Origin: Steromphala cineraria
Taxonomy: Eukaryota; Mollusca; Gastropoda; Trochida; Trochidae
NCBI GenBank assembly: GCA_916613615.1
Contig: OU744724.1
Location: 30,339,452 to 30,403,451 of the forward strand
DNA length: 64,000 bases
Direction: 5' to 3'
In this document: one piece after another, positions 11,550 to 23,746 of the stretch
Layout of the letters: every line of letters starts with the position of its first letter
How positions within the stretch are numbered: position 1 is the first letter of the stretch
Position numbers and translations under genes: made by a program
Notes under the pieces: generated by a model
What the model saw: the letters and a program-made list of their open reading frames with translations, nothing else
The model's database searches: none
What the model was told of the DNA's origin: nothing

Positions 11550-14010
11550 ATAACACAACTATTCATGTCTATTCTATTACGTTCTTGAAACCTACAATTA
11601 TATTATTTATTGTTTAAACCACAACCAGGTGATACTCTGTCATTTACGACTGGGCTGCAGTGAACAATATTTGACAGGTTTATACTTGCTTACTATGTAG
11701 ATATTCTGCATTATTTATTCACTTGCCCTTACTATTCCCTTATCTCACGGTCTCACAGCTATTATAACAAATCAAGTCTAATCTAGTCTATAATCTACTC
11801 TCCAGGATGCTGAATTTGATCAAGTAAACATTGTATAGAATATTCTTCAAAATGTCGGTCTTTCTTATATCTTCGTGTATGAGCCAAACGTCTTTTGCAT
11901 GTCAAAGAATTGGCCGATGGTCACTAGAACTTATCACTGCGTGTGCCCTTAGTGTTGACATCGTGACCATCGTATGGTCATTGTGTAGCCTCCACGTTTG
12001 TATGATCTTCGTCTCAAACTTCACACGACACTTACCGGAAGCTCACGCGAAGGCTAGCGATGGTGTACTAGATGGCCACAAGAGGTCGTGTGACCTGCGA
12101 GTTGCCCTCGTGTTGACAATTTTTTCCCTCGTGTTGACCATTTTTTCCTTCGTGTTGACCATTTTAACAGGAGTGTACTCGATTCCAACACACGACGGCG
12201 AACACAAATCTTTCACAATAGCTTCCCCTATCACTTTGAACTAATGAGAGTCAATGTTTAATCCCCAATTTATTAGTTTTACATAACATGACGCAACTTA
12301 TAACAATTAAGTAACATTTTTATAACAATTATTACAAAGCTTAGTTAATAGTTAATATCTTATCTTGGCCACAATTTATATGCTTAACATGCAAGAAAAG
12401 CTATCTGAAAATATGTGTTGGGTTATATGAAAAGATATAGAAGACATAACTTGATATACATGTATATGTCAACAAAATTTATTTTCAAATTTATCTTTTG
12501 GAGTTATGGTCTGTTTTGGGGGAAGATCTTTAAGGCATTTTATCAATAAAATCATAAATCATGCATAGAGTAGTATATCTTTTGTATTGTTCTTTCAATA
12601 TATTGTATTTCATTGCAATCCATCAGCTGCTTTTTGCAATATATTGCAAATACATATCTATATTCGACATATTTTTTCTTACCAATCTATATTGAAATAC
12701 ATACATACATACTACAGAAAGTGCCAATGCTTGCTGTTGTTAAATCATTGTTAATGAGAAGGATCAAACACCCGATCTCTGCTTTGATTAGTTTTGGAAA
12801 ACATCCACATTCAGCTTTTTAACACACATTCTCTCTCATTTTCTTTCCTTGTCAAAGATTTAATAGGAGGCTTAGAATAATATGGCAGACCAAAGCACCA
12901 ATATTAATCAAACGACAAGTATATTGCGAAAACTTTACAAACATTAGATATTCACAGTTGTGATTACTGGATAATAACCTCGAACACTATATTTCCGACT
13001 ATAAATGAGGACAATTTGACATGTCTAGAATTCTATATATAGTTGGATCTTATCATGACGCTAGGTCGGCTTACATAGTCTTATATTACCGGATAGGAGG
13101 GAATAAGGGTTTGATGTAAATTTAGACAGTAGACGGTTAATTATTTGGAGAAAACACTACTTCTGCGTAGTCATCATAGCTTATTCGGCTGGCCTTCGAG
13201 TAGCGATCGTGTGACCATACGAATGTCACACGAAGCTTAAGCGACGTCGTGTAGACTTCCTATAATATTCGTGTGACCACGAAGTGCCATGTTCAATAAA
13301 AATGTTACGTTTCGTGTAAACTTTGTGTTAAAACTGATTGATTGTTTGAAACTGATGGTTAAATATTCATGAATCATGGGAGAGGTATTTACAAATGAAT
13401 TTCTTTTTCACCTACAATATCCCCTAAGAATCCTTGATTCAAGTGATCAGCGATCAATTCATAGTAATTGCGCCCATAACCAACACATACAAAAAGATGT
13501 CATCGGGGAAAAAAAGAAGATTTATAATATATACTCATAGGCTAAAGAAACTGTAACAACAGGTAAAACAAGAGGTATTGTGGTCTGTGGTGTGTGATCT
13601 TGGAATCCTTTAGCCTGGATAGGAACATGTATACTCATAAGTTCCTTTAACAGAATATGATACTTTCTGTCTGTTCAAATACACCTGTGTTCCTAAAACG
13701 GGTTTTGAAAATCCTTTCGGGCTAGAATATTTAGAATTGCAATTAAAACAATATTTAAAGTAGAATTTTTATAGATAGAAGATGTTATCAATGTAAATAA
13801 CCTTCTTAGAAAACAGCAAAAAGCATTTTTTTCACGGTCATAACTAGTCATGTTAAAGATATTTCAAAACGGCATTTTTCAACGGCTTGTTTATATCCAT
13901 TAAAAAGAGGAGTAAAAATTGAGTATACTTTTTCTAATAAATGAAAAACAGCAAATGTAAGTTATACATATGGTTGGTAAACAAACGTCAGAAAAGTTAT
14001 TTTCAATATA
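11550..14010. repeat. Spacer block S, copy 2
   Basis: Sequence from 11867 repeats spacer S copy 1, including the CGTGTTGAC run (near 12100-12165) and the CTTCGTGT/CACGAAG motifs near 13190-13325. A reading frame at 11831-12244 looks longer than in copy 1 but is not kept there. I see no gene. 11550-11866 is the 3' flank of A2, shared with A3. Confidence 0.6.
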
Positions 14011-14178
14011 TTTTTATTACAAAACTGGAAATGGTAACCAAGATGTAGTAAAGGAAGGATATAGGTTAAAAGGGTAAGATCAGTCATTGGATGAAAGCCT
14101 TTTGCTTAGAAAACTCTGAATGTTCTTCCAATTTGCTGTTTCAATGAAAACATTCTCTGCAGTAGGTTCATTATCATC

Positions 14179-15295
14179 TTAATGGTGAGGGTAGTAGCCG
14201 TAAGTGTTGTAGCCGTAGTTGTTGTGTCCGTAGTTGTTTCCATAGGGACCGTGTCCGTAGGCAACACCACGGGGACCATAGTAACCGTTGTATCCACCGT
14301 GGTATCCTCCATGGTAGCCGTTGTTGTAGCCGTATGGGTGGTATCCGTAGTTGTATCCATGGCCGTTACCAAGGAGACCTCTGCCAGCAACTCCGTGGAA
14401 TCCAACTCCGTGGTATGCGTTGTTGAGACCATGTCCGTAGTAAGCAGGGAAGCCAGCGAAGGCGGAGGCGCAGAAGACGGCGAGGAGGAGGAGTTTCACC
14501 TGGAAATAGATAGGATGATTACCTTTTCATATAATTTTGATTATACATGCCATGGAAATATCAGAAACGTCATTAAACCTAACCGAATGTAGTTTGTCGT
14601 CTGGCAACAGTGGCATTCCAAGTCCCCAAACCAATTTCAACAATGTTTCAAGCCGCAAGAGCTTTTAGGCTGTTTCATTCAAAAACTAGCAGTGTAACAC
14701 TTAACCACCAACAGAACTAAAAAGCATATTAAAGCATAGTACATCTCCGAAATTTTCTTCTAGGAATTGATATGAAAACATCGATGAAGTCTGCATTATG
14801 ATACAAAAGAAGAAGAAAGGGATAATTTAAAAAGATTCCGGAAAAATATTTCTTTATGAATCATATATGTCAATGATCAAAATGACACAAACTTTGTTTC
14901 ATTATTTAATCTGGTAAATAAAATACAGAAATCTTATTGTCTTGCTAAACTTGCATGGACATCTTAAAAAAGACAGTTTGATATTAACTTTCTTTCAATG
15001 GTGACTGAAAATGGATTATAAATGAAACATTCTTTGTGTCAAATGATTATTTCCAGTTTATATATCGAACACTACAAACTCCCTTTATATTTGCCATAAA
15101 TAAGTTTAAAGCCGCTATTGTTCGGTTTTCGATCACAAACTACGAATTTAACGTGTTCATTGAAAAAATTGTGAACTGATAAGAATGAAAACAACAGTAG
15201 TTCTTGGTACAATAACACCATTTATATTCAAATTTCAAACAAACATTTTACTAAATGTCACATCCTAAGTCAATGATTCTAAGGCTTACCTTCAT
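14179..15295 (-). CDS. Gly/Tyr/His/Asn-rich secreted protein, copy B2
   Basis: Exon 1 is 15290-15295 (ATG AAG, donor GTAAGC) and exon 2 is 14179-14499. The intron is 790 nt and clearly homologous to that of B1. The product is 108 aa. It starts MKVKLLLLAVF: Lys replaces the Thr found at residue 4 in all other copies, from an ACA-to-AAA type change. The mature chain equals the consensus. AATAAA (complement) is at 14013-14018. The gene is convergent with A2 across spacer S and divergent from A3. Confidence 0.9.
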
Positions 15296-15372
15296 GATTT
15301 TGATTGCGGGGTGTTTGAAGACCGAGAGACAAAGAGAAGAGAGGATAATGGTTAAAGGGCTGTGTAGCCAGC

Positions 15373-15410
15373 TTTATATACTGAATGGGTGTCTAGAGTC
15401 ATTTGAATTT
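15373..15410 (-). promoter_or_regulatory. Class B promoter of copy B2
   Basis: TATATAAA on the minus strand at 15373-15380, with the conserved AAATTCAAATGACTCT block (complement, 15395-15410) starting 15 nt away as in B1 and B3. Confidence 0.7.
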
Positions 15411-15541
15411 TAAAATTTCTTACTTAATCACTGTGACATAATTCATGTGCCTTGCCGAGTCCCAATTGCTACTGCATTTTAAAGAGCAGACAACTTTTGA
15501 AACGTACACAATAGGAATTCTCAATTGACTTTCGTGTTCAC

Positions 15542-15904
15542 TTAAAGGGGCAGTAGCACGTTTTTTGATAATTTTAAATAAAATTTTTTTCACTAATAAT
15601 TGTAAGTTAATGCTAAATGTGTTATTTTGACAGTGTCAAAAATCTCATTACACAAGCCAATCAACCATAGTCAGAGGACAAAGTATTAAGATTCACATAA
15701 AATCCATTGGCGGCCTTTTTGTGTGAACACCTTTAATTCATGTTGTGTAAGAAAAAGCAATCGCATTGCTAAACTTTACTAATATAATTGAAGTATTACT
15801 GCTCCATTTAGTTTAAATACATTGTCTTTCAATTGGAATCAATAATTTTCATTTTCCAGACTTCACCTTATATTCCTCCTAAAAACGTGCTACTGCCCCT
15901 TTAA
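15542..15904 (+). mobile_element. MITE family 1, intact copy a
   Basis: A 355-bp core (15546-15900) flanked by TTAA at both ends. The termini are AGGGGCAGTAGCACGTTTT and its reverse complement. The homologous place in unit 1 (near 8801-8808, GTTCACTAAATGTCTC) lacks the element, so it inserted after the duplication. TTAA flanks suit a piggyBac-type mechanism. A TA duplication cannot be excluded from the sequence alone. Confidence 0.8.
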
Positions 15905-17731
15905 TGTCTCTGTTGAGCATTTCATAACCACAGCAGCAGTGCATTAGCAAACCAAATTTACTGTATTTCACCTCTGACGATGACCAGGAAATTAACTGAC
16001 TGCAAAATTACATTTTAAGGATTTTTAATTCAAGAATATCTATTTCTGAACATATTTTTTTGTGCAACTTTCAAACGGAAGATGTTATGCAACACGCGAT
16101 TACAGCATTAACAGATATAGAAATATAATGCCTTTTGGCGTTAAATTTGTTAATATTTGAAAAATAGATACACTTCTTACATACGCGAAAACTTGAGCAA
16201 ATGAATGTATTACAGAAATATAAAACTTATATCATTATTTTACAGGTAAAAAATTTATCAAAGGAAAATTTTTATAATTGAATTTTTGGAAACATGTTAT
16301 AGCTTAAGTCACTAGTAGCAATGTTTGTGACGATAAACCTAAAGCTTGTTTTCCTTGGAATTAACAGTTACACAGAAAATAAGACAATAATACAATGATA
16401 AAAATATGAATGTTCATTTGACAATAAGAATGAACAAGTAAGAATTTTGTCGAAATTGATTCACACAAGTTATAACTAGTAAAGGACATACGATAGATAA
16501 ATATTGTACATACAACCAAGCATTTTACCGGAACTTTGTGAGATTACAGCTCATTTATACACTAATGTATGCATCAGAAACATACATTTCGACATTGACA
16601 TGATTTCGTGACGAAAAAGGACGATTGTTCTCTCCGGTATACTCTTATATTTCGAGGATTTTTCAAATATTGTCAAAAACCAAATGTTCGGACAGCCATT
16701 GTCAGTGACTGATATTTAAAGATCAATTTTCAATCAAAAAATGATCGCCAAAAAGATTTTTAGTACTTCAATATAAAGAGTTAGTCCTTACAAGGTGGCT
16801 CTAGAGTTAAACTGTATTTACTTTGGTCTGGGCGTGTAATTTTCAATCACCCCCATGAGAGGCCTTGTGATTATTTCATCAATAGAAAAGTGAATTAAGT
16901 GTTAAGTCTTCATTTACAATGAATATTGTATGATATTTACTGTGTATTGAAACCTAACAGCGGTGCATTAGTAAACCAAAATTTATTGTATGTCACCTCT
17001 TTGTTACATTCAATGGGCTGACAGAGAGAGTTATTAATTGCAAGATAGGAATCGGAAACTCTCGTACTTTGTTACGATGAAGAAGTAATAGTTTTCTCTC
17101 ACGTCTTAACCTTGTTTAATTGACGTTGTGTTGTTGGGTTAGAGTTTAACGTTTTCTATCACCATTTGGTGATGTCGCCGACGTGGGGTCTTTGCCTTAG
17201 TTATTTAAAAAAAAAGGGGGGCATGAAATTTAGAATAGGTCATAGACACCCACGTTAAGTTAATAAAAATTCTAAAGTGGTAAAAAATAAAATGAAATTA
17301 ATTTGGAATTTGGAATATAGTGGGATGGAGGTGAGAAAGAAATAGAAAGATATTGTGTATGGGAAATTATTTTATTTTAATATTGTTATATTAAAGTGAT
17401 ATTTTATAAGTTGAGGTAAAAGTTTTAAGGTGGTATTTGAAATAGAATTTTTAACCTTGTTTAATTGACGTGTGTGGTATTACACTTATAAGTGTTTTCA
17501 ACTGCTAAATAGTTTTAAACTTCAAACAAATAAATAATTAGTTAGTTGCTAAAAAACTGATTTTTGAAAATACAAACTCCTGCATATACTTCAGATCATA
17601 TCTAATATTCTAATTTCTCCATCAAATGAAACGGTCAGTGAAGCAATAACAATACTTGTAATCCCTCTGAACTTCAGTCCTCCCGAACAATGTCCTCATT
17701 TAATTGCTAAATTGACCTACAATAAATTTAA
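15905..17731. other. Intergenic region between divergent B2 and A3
   Basis: No gene is seen. It is largely a copy of 8.8-10.3 kb. Unit 2 has additional sequence at about 16.88-17.33 kb, part of which is an internal duplicate (CTTGTTTAATTGACG appears near 17.11 and 17.46 kb). Confidence 0.4.
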
Positions 17732-17799
17732 AACTTTCCCCTATTATGTGTTTATGGTCCCAATAAAGGAGTTCTAAAGAAAACAGGAGAGTATATAAG
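17732..17799 (+). promoter_or_regulatory. Class A promoter of copy A3
   Basis: Upstream box 17732-17767, with the core changed to CAATAA, then TATATAAG at 17792-17799. The 31-nt spacing is preserved. Confidence 0.7.
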
Positions 17800-17875
17800 G
17801 GGAGATCACTCTAACAGCTACATCCAGTCCTTCAGCTTGACTTATCAGATCTCAGACCAGAACAACTGTTTCAAC

Positions 17876-18871
17876 ATGAAGGTGAGTTATGGGTTGCATG
17901 ATTGAGTTGTTTTCATTATAAATGAATCACTGGTCGGTATTGTGAACGGTAACATGCGTTTTTCAGGATAAACAAAATAAAAAGGCATATGTTTGGTAGT
18001 GGCCTGAACCTATTAATAATTAACCTGTCATCTTGAATTTACGCATCTTGTAAAATTTGCTGGCAGATTCCATTTTATTTGAAAGATAATGTATTTCATC
18101 AACGACAGATAACTCCATATATCAAAACTTGAAAATGTTCAAATAAATGACCTACTTACTAGGAAAAGGTATAGAAAACGTGTATGCTTTGCCACCTTAC
18201 ATTGTAGTTTGACTGAACAATTGTTGACTTGTGATTTATAAACAAATTGTAGTTAATAATTCATTGAGATCTAAAAGGTACGATTTTAGTATCATTTTAC
18301 AATGTCATGCAATAGATATTTAACTTAAGACAACAATAATCTTGTAATCTGTACATACATTGGACATCATTAGGAAGTTATTCAGGCATTCTGTTACCCG
18401 AATTGCAATTATTTAAATCGATTCAAACAACTCAATAACAACAAAAAGGATTACAAATCCTTAAGCATTTCTACACCAAAAACATATTTAACTGTGAGAG
18501 TCAAGGACATAAGAAAGAAAAACATTCATATCAAATATTATGTTCCCCAGGTGACACTCCTCCTTCTCGCCGTCTTCTGCGCCTCCGCCTTCGCTGGCTT
18601 CCCCGCTTACTACGGACATGGTCTCAACAACGCATACCACGGAGTTGGATTCCACGGAGTTGCTGGCAGAGGTCTCCTTGGTAACGGCCATGGATACAAC
18701 TACGGATACCACCCATACGGCTATAATAACGGCTACCACGGAGGATACAACGGTGGATACAACGGTTACTATGGTCCCCGTGGTGTTGCCTACGGACACG
18801 GTCCCTATGGAAACAACTACGGACACAACAACTACGGCTACAACACCTACGGCTACTACCCTCATCATTAA
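17876..18871 (+). CDS. Gly/Tyr/His/Asn-rich secreted protein, copy A3
   Basis: Exon 1 is 17876-17881 (ATG AAG, donor GTGAGT), exon 2 is 18551-18871 (acceptor CCCCAG, stop TAA), intron 669 nt. The product is 108 aa with the consensus signal peptide MKVTLLLLAVFCASAFA. The one clear protein variant is GGYNGGYNGYY where most copies have GGYHGGYNGYY. AATAAA is at 19004-19009. Intron, 5' and 3' flanks match A2 closely, as expected from the tandem duplication. The next gene downstream is also on the plus strand, which breaks the strict strand alternation seen elsewhere in the cluster. Confidence 0.9.
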
Positions 18872-19319
18872 GAAGCAATCACCATGTTTTGTTCGAGGAA
18901 TTGCTTGTGTCATAATCTTTCAGTGTACTTATCTGATGTTTGTTTTTACACTGAGGATATCATATCTGATTGTTTGGAAGTGTTCGTCATTTCGAGTTTT
19001 CTTAATAAAACCATAACACAACTATTCATGTCTATTCTATTACGTTCTTGAAACCTACAATTATTATTTATTTTTGTATATATATATATCACCACAACCA
19101 GGTGATACTCTGTCGGTTACGACTGGGCTGCAGTGAACAATATTTGACAGGTTTATACTTGCTTACTATGTAGATATTCTGCATTATTTATTCACTTGCC
19201 CTTACTATTCCCTTATCTCACGGTCTCACAGCTATTATAACAAATCAAGTCTAATTTACTATCCATGATGCTGAATTCGATCAAGTAAACATTGTATAGA
19301 ATATTCTTCAAAATCAACA

Positions 19320-19856
19320 TTTCCTAGAGTCGTTTGGTTAAAACATCATGTTCAAACAATCATGGTTTTCTGATGCTCAAAATTCTTCTAAAGGGAAATA
19401 TTTTCATTTATATAGAACTTCACTCTAGAGTCGTATCTTTTAGATCTCCCATCAAAATTGTGTACCTGGTTAAACAAAATTAGAAAATGTAATCACAGAT
19501 AACCAATAGAAACGGGAAGACGGTTTTATATAACGGAGGCAAATAGAACATGTACACTTTGTACAAATCATGTTTTTTTGTGACGAATATCATATTATCT
19601 TATGATGTACTCATTTTATTTATGAACGGAAAAATATACTTCCCACCTACTTCTGTACGAACCCACATGTGAACAAATTTATTTCACTTATGAACTCAGA
19701 TAATACCCCACTTGTCTTCAAACTATCACTTTTTACTAAAACTGCTCTTTTCTAAACCAAATATATTGTATATTATGAAAGAGTTTTTGTATGTCCTCTA
19801 TACCATTTTTAATGATTCATGAGAATAAATTCTGTTCTGTTCTGTTCTGTTCTGGT
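19320..19856 (+). mobile_element. Decayed LINE 3' end
   Basis: The frame from about 19430 reads ESYLLDLPSKLCTWLNKI, then a Cys-rich RTCTLC segment and, after a frameshift, DEYHIIL. This is the C-terminal region of LINE ORF2 proteins with its Cys/His knuckle. A TAA interrupts it between NHR and PIETGR, and the reading frame shifts before DEYH. AATAAA at about 19824 is followed by a TCTGT pentamer run, a typical LINE tail. It is 5'-truncated and inactive. Confidence 0.65.
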
Positions 19857-19869
19857 AACCCTGTTTATC

Positions 19870-20225
19870 GATCCCCTTTCCTCTACCATCTAGAAATTAG
19901 TTTAAATCACATGCGTTTACCATTTATTAACCAGTTCAAAAATAAGTATCACCCATATGGTTAAGATCACACAGAACCTCTATATTGCAGTCGACTAGTA
20001 TAATCCTCTGGTCCAGGTAGTGATCGTAAATCGCTGATGAATTCCACTATTTATTTCCAGCTTTTCATGAAACCAGAAGCAAATATATTCCTGAAAAACT
20101 CCTCAAATTTTCAAACATTTTATCTTATGGGAAGATATTTACATCTTCTAACTTCATTAGATTTCTTTGTACTCTTATACCACCAATGGTGGTTTTTGGA
20201 AAATAAAGTGAAGTGAGTTGAACCA
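19870..20225 (+). mobile_element. Possible LINE 3' tail
   Basis: Non-coding sequence ending in AATAAAGTGAAGTGAGTT at about 20201-20220. This resembles the AATAAA-plus-short-repeat tails of neighbouring LINE fragments. No coding remnant is recognised. Confidence 0.3.
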
Positions 20226-20756
20226 CCGTACGCATTCAATGATAATTGGTAATCAATGGGGATGGATCATTAAGACTGATGGATGAAGTTCAAATCACTG
20301 TTGTTCAAGGGGATATCGTAATAACTACCGTAATAACTCCCAACATTGCGACCAAATGCAGCTGCATATCGCAACTTATCAAAGATAGAAACATTATTTG
20401 ATTTTGCAAAAACATGACCAAGTGTGAATGTGATTGATTTTTTTATGTTACAATAAAAGAAACTTTTGAACGACTTTTTTGTTTTTTGAGTAAGACGTTA
20501 TTTACAATGGAGCTCGTTTCAACAATAACTTCGTAATTGGAAACGAAAAACAATAAAGCAAATATGATTATCCTCGACCACGGCTACAGTTGTTTTGACG
20601 TCATGGAGCAATGTCCCTTGACACACCCCAGAAAACGTACTATCATACCAAAATATATTCTCAGCTGTCTCCGGATGTATCTCGAAAGATATACAACTAT
20701 ATGAGTCTCTTGCAAACGAAGATTTGAAATTAACATCATCATGGACGGCCAACATT

Positions 20757-21545
20757 GAAAATATGTCCCAATCCTTTTTCCAAATAAAGATAAATCAACT
20801 ATATCCTCTTCAGCAGTTAAGCAAGCCTTAAAGAAAGAATTTGACGAAATTTACCATATTGAAACAGATCAGAATCCTACGTCTAGAACCCACAAACTAC
20901 GCCTGCTCGGAAAAATGGAAGAGAAATTTGGACCAAAGCTTTATGTCAAAGAATTGAAAAACAAGACACACCAAACAACTTTTACTAGACTACGTCTTAG
21001 TGCCCACATGTTAGAAATAGAAAGAGGAAGATACAATTGCACCCCTGCTGAGAATAGTATTTGCCACCAATGTAACCTGGGTCTGGTGGAAGATGAAGAA
21101 CACTTTCTGCTTGTCTGTCCCTGCTTCAAGACAGAGAGGGAGAAATTGTTCTCCGCTCTTGGGCTCACAGAACAAAACCGGCCAGGGAATCTGACTCTGA
21201 TTAAACTGATACTCCAACCTAGTGTAAAGAATACAAGGGCAGTAGCCTATATATTACATAATATGTATACAAAAAGATGTAATATTAGTGGTATAGCATA
21301 GAGTCTCTAATGTTTATTCTCCATTTATCTCAATTTTTTGTGTTTCTCAACTTTCAGTAGCCTATATATTATATAATATGTATACAAAAAGATGTAATAT
21401 TAGTAGTATAGCATAGTGTCTCTAATGTTTATTCTCCATTTATCTTATTTTTTTGTGTTTCTCAGATTATCTTATCTTACACTTCTGTACTCTGCCTAAT
21501 TAAGGTGTTTGTGCAATAAAATCATATCATATCATATCATATACT
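20757..21545 (+). mobile_element. 5'-truncated LINE ORF2 C-terminus
   Basis: An open frame from about 20757 to 21301 encodes the terminal part of a non-LTR retrotransposon ORF2. It reads RLRLSAHMLEIERGRY, then ICHQCNLGLVEDEEHFLLVC, a C-x2-C-x9-H-x4-C knuckle common at the end of such proteins. The 3' untranslated part is duplicated in tandem (about 21241-21355 and 21356-21465). The element ends in AATAAA plus an ATCAT pentamer run (21515-21541). The reverse transcriptase domain is absent, so it cannot move by itself. Confidence 0.8.
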
Positions 21546-23746
21546 TTGAGACGAAATTGATCTTGTTGTGTACACTCTATAATGTATCATACCATAATCT
21601 TATTTGACGTTTTCCTGCAACAATTCTAGGAGTTCTTTTAAAGGGAGTCTGCAACCCGAATTTTTAACCTCCAGAGTTTTATTAGCAGGGCCCCGAAAGA
21701 GTCGTAAATGCTCGGTAGGGACAAAATCGTTTGGCTACGAACCGCTTACAGCTGACAGCCAGTACCAAGTGTCATGTAACCCCTCTTACCCGTCTGGACG
21801 CTCTCATTAACGATGGTCAATTAGGTTTCACGAGCTAGGTTGTTGATTCCCTTTAAGTGAGCAGGTGACAAATTTATCAGACCAGTTTATTTCTTTAAAC
21901 CGAATTTTCAACAGGCAAATACAACCCATGTTTTCCATAACACTCAATTAATGTATATGTGTAACAAAAGAGAAGAGAGTAAAAAGTTATCACTGACCCG
22001 GCAACAACATGCGAATACATGTATTTACATGAAGTGATCCTTTGTCAGTGAATATAAAATTATGCAATTGACAATCAAAACATTAAATGACATTATATGT
22101 GTCGCTAGATTCTCTCCAGGTGGAACGAATTTCGGGACATTTAGCAATATCATTTCAAAAAAATTATTTCGTAAAATAATTGATTAATTTTATATATTGC
22201 ATATCTTACCTCAGTGTTGTATAAATCAGTTCCAGGCGAAAGTATCAGTACCATTTTCTCACACGTTATTTTGGAAAAATGGTTGGTTAGCCTAGAGCAT
22301 ATTATATGCTGGATCTACAGAAGAGATAATTCAGTTGACATTAATAGAGGATATTATATGAGTGTCTATGATATACTATGTTTACGACACGAGTGGCTAA
22401 ATATTAGTATTTCCCGAGCGAGAGCGAGTGATATTTTGCCCTCGGGCAACTATGAAAAATATGAACCTCGGTATGACTGCCCTCGTAGGTAATAAAAAAA
22501 ATTAAATGGCATTATATTTGCCCTTAGATTATCAGCAGGTGAAATGAATTTCGGGACGCAGTTGAAGAAAATGAAAGAAAATGTTATGTATCAGCTTAAC
22601 ATGGTGATGATGTGGATAGAGAATGATGAGAAGAAAGTTTGAAGCGCTTTTCTATGATAAACATGATAAATTGTTTTGCTTTGTTACGATATAAAGATGA
22701 TATAGATACAAAATATCTCATTTAGTGATACACAAAAGACACACACATCGAAACTACACCAACTTTTGAGTATTGATATCATACAGAGGAAACTTCAAGA
22801 TTTCAAACAGAAACTGATTGCAGACTTTCTGTAAGTGACTGTTAATGTGAAAGTTTATAAAATGATTTACTTTTATTGATTTTCATTAATTCATTGATAT
22901 TGAAGTTTCGAATATATCCTAGTATTGGAATAAAAATTCAATATAAAGATACTAAACACAAAAACGTTTTGTTTCAGATAACCGAACGACTCCCTAACGA
23001 GATGGTTTTTGAAATTGTAACCAAACCGTCTGGATAAACGAGGTTCGACTGTATATGTTTAAAAAATTGTTTGCCATGGAATTCTTAAAACGCAGACGTA
23101 GATATCCAATTCATTTTAAGCTACAACCTTTACGACTATCAAATCTATCAGTATACTTACACAGTTTTTAGATTTCGAACTCGAATGATAAATTGTTTTT
23201 TCTTTGACCCTTTCTAAAAAAAATAAATACCTTAAGGTATTTCGGGCAATATAATGGCCATCCTTTGAATTTTATCAAAATTGTTTGCCTAAAAGCTATA
23301 ATTAACAATAATCAGCCTATGTATGTGTAGAGAATTATTTTTGAATCAATATGTAACTTATTGAACAATTCGTAAACTCTAGATCAATAAATACCTCAAT
23401 GATTCAAAATGTACACTTGTTTCAGTATACAACTAAAACTAGTAAATATACAATTCATGTTACCAAATAAAAACAATTCAGCCTTTCAATGATGGAATCA
23501 AATATAACGAAATACGTTACTAAACACTAGCTATGTCTCTGAAAACATCTCTCTAATATATATTCAAAACATGGACATATTATGATTTAACAATACTTTA
23601 TTCTATATTTCCTGAATTATATAAACTTACGGAATTCAACAAGTAAACATTTTTCATAAATCTTACGGTATCTCACAATTGTGTGTCGATTGTCATTTAT
23701 GTAAAATCATCCTTAAAGAAAGTAGCCATGACACAAATAATAAGCG
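21546..23746. other. No feature recognised
   Basis: 2.2 kb of AT-rich DNA. Short frames (for example 21604-21810 and 22214-22492) show no domain. No inverted repeats or gene copy are seen. By the alternation of the cluster a class B gene would be expected between A3 and A4, but none is visible here. Confidence 0.4.

Larger units (their letters stand above)
5061..11866. repeat. Segmental tandem duplication, unit 1 (spacer + B1 + A2)
   Basis: This 6.8-kb unit carries spacer S, gene B1 (minus) and gene A2 (plus). Its order and sequence are repeated in unit 2 (11867-19314). Similarity starts at CTTCGTGTATGAGCCAAAC in both units and ends after AATATTCTTCAAAAT at about 11853 and 19314. Similarity covers introns and intergenic DNA, so this is a recent block duplication, unlike the exon-only similarity among the more distant copies. 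Confidence 0.8.
11867..19314. repeat. Segmental tandem duplication, unit 2 (spacer + B2 + A3)
   Basis: Second copy of the 6.8-kb unit, lengthened to 7.4 kb. The extra length is mainly a MITE (15542-15904) and about 0.4 kb near 16.9-17.3 kb that includes a second copy of nearby intergenic sequence (GGTGCATTAGTAAACCAAA at about 16963). Order and orientation are the same as unit 1. Confidence 0.8.

Noticed and set aside
11831..12244. 137-codon frame in spacer S copy 2
   Set aside because: The homologous stretch in copy 1 does not keep the frame, the content is repeated CGTGTTGACC motifs, and there is no domain.
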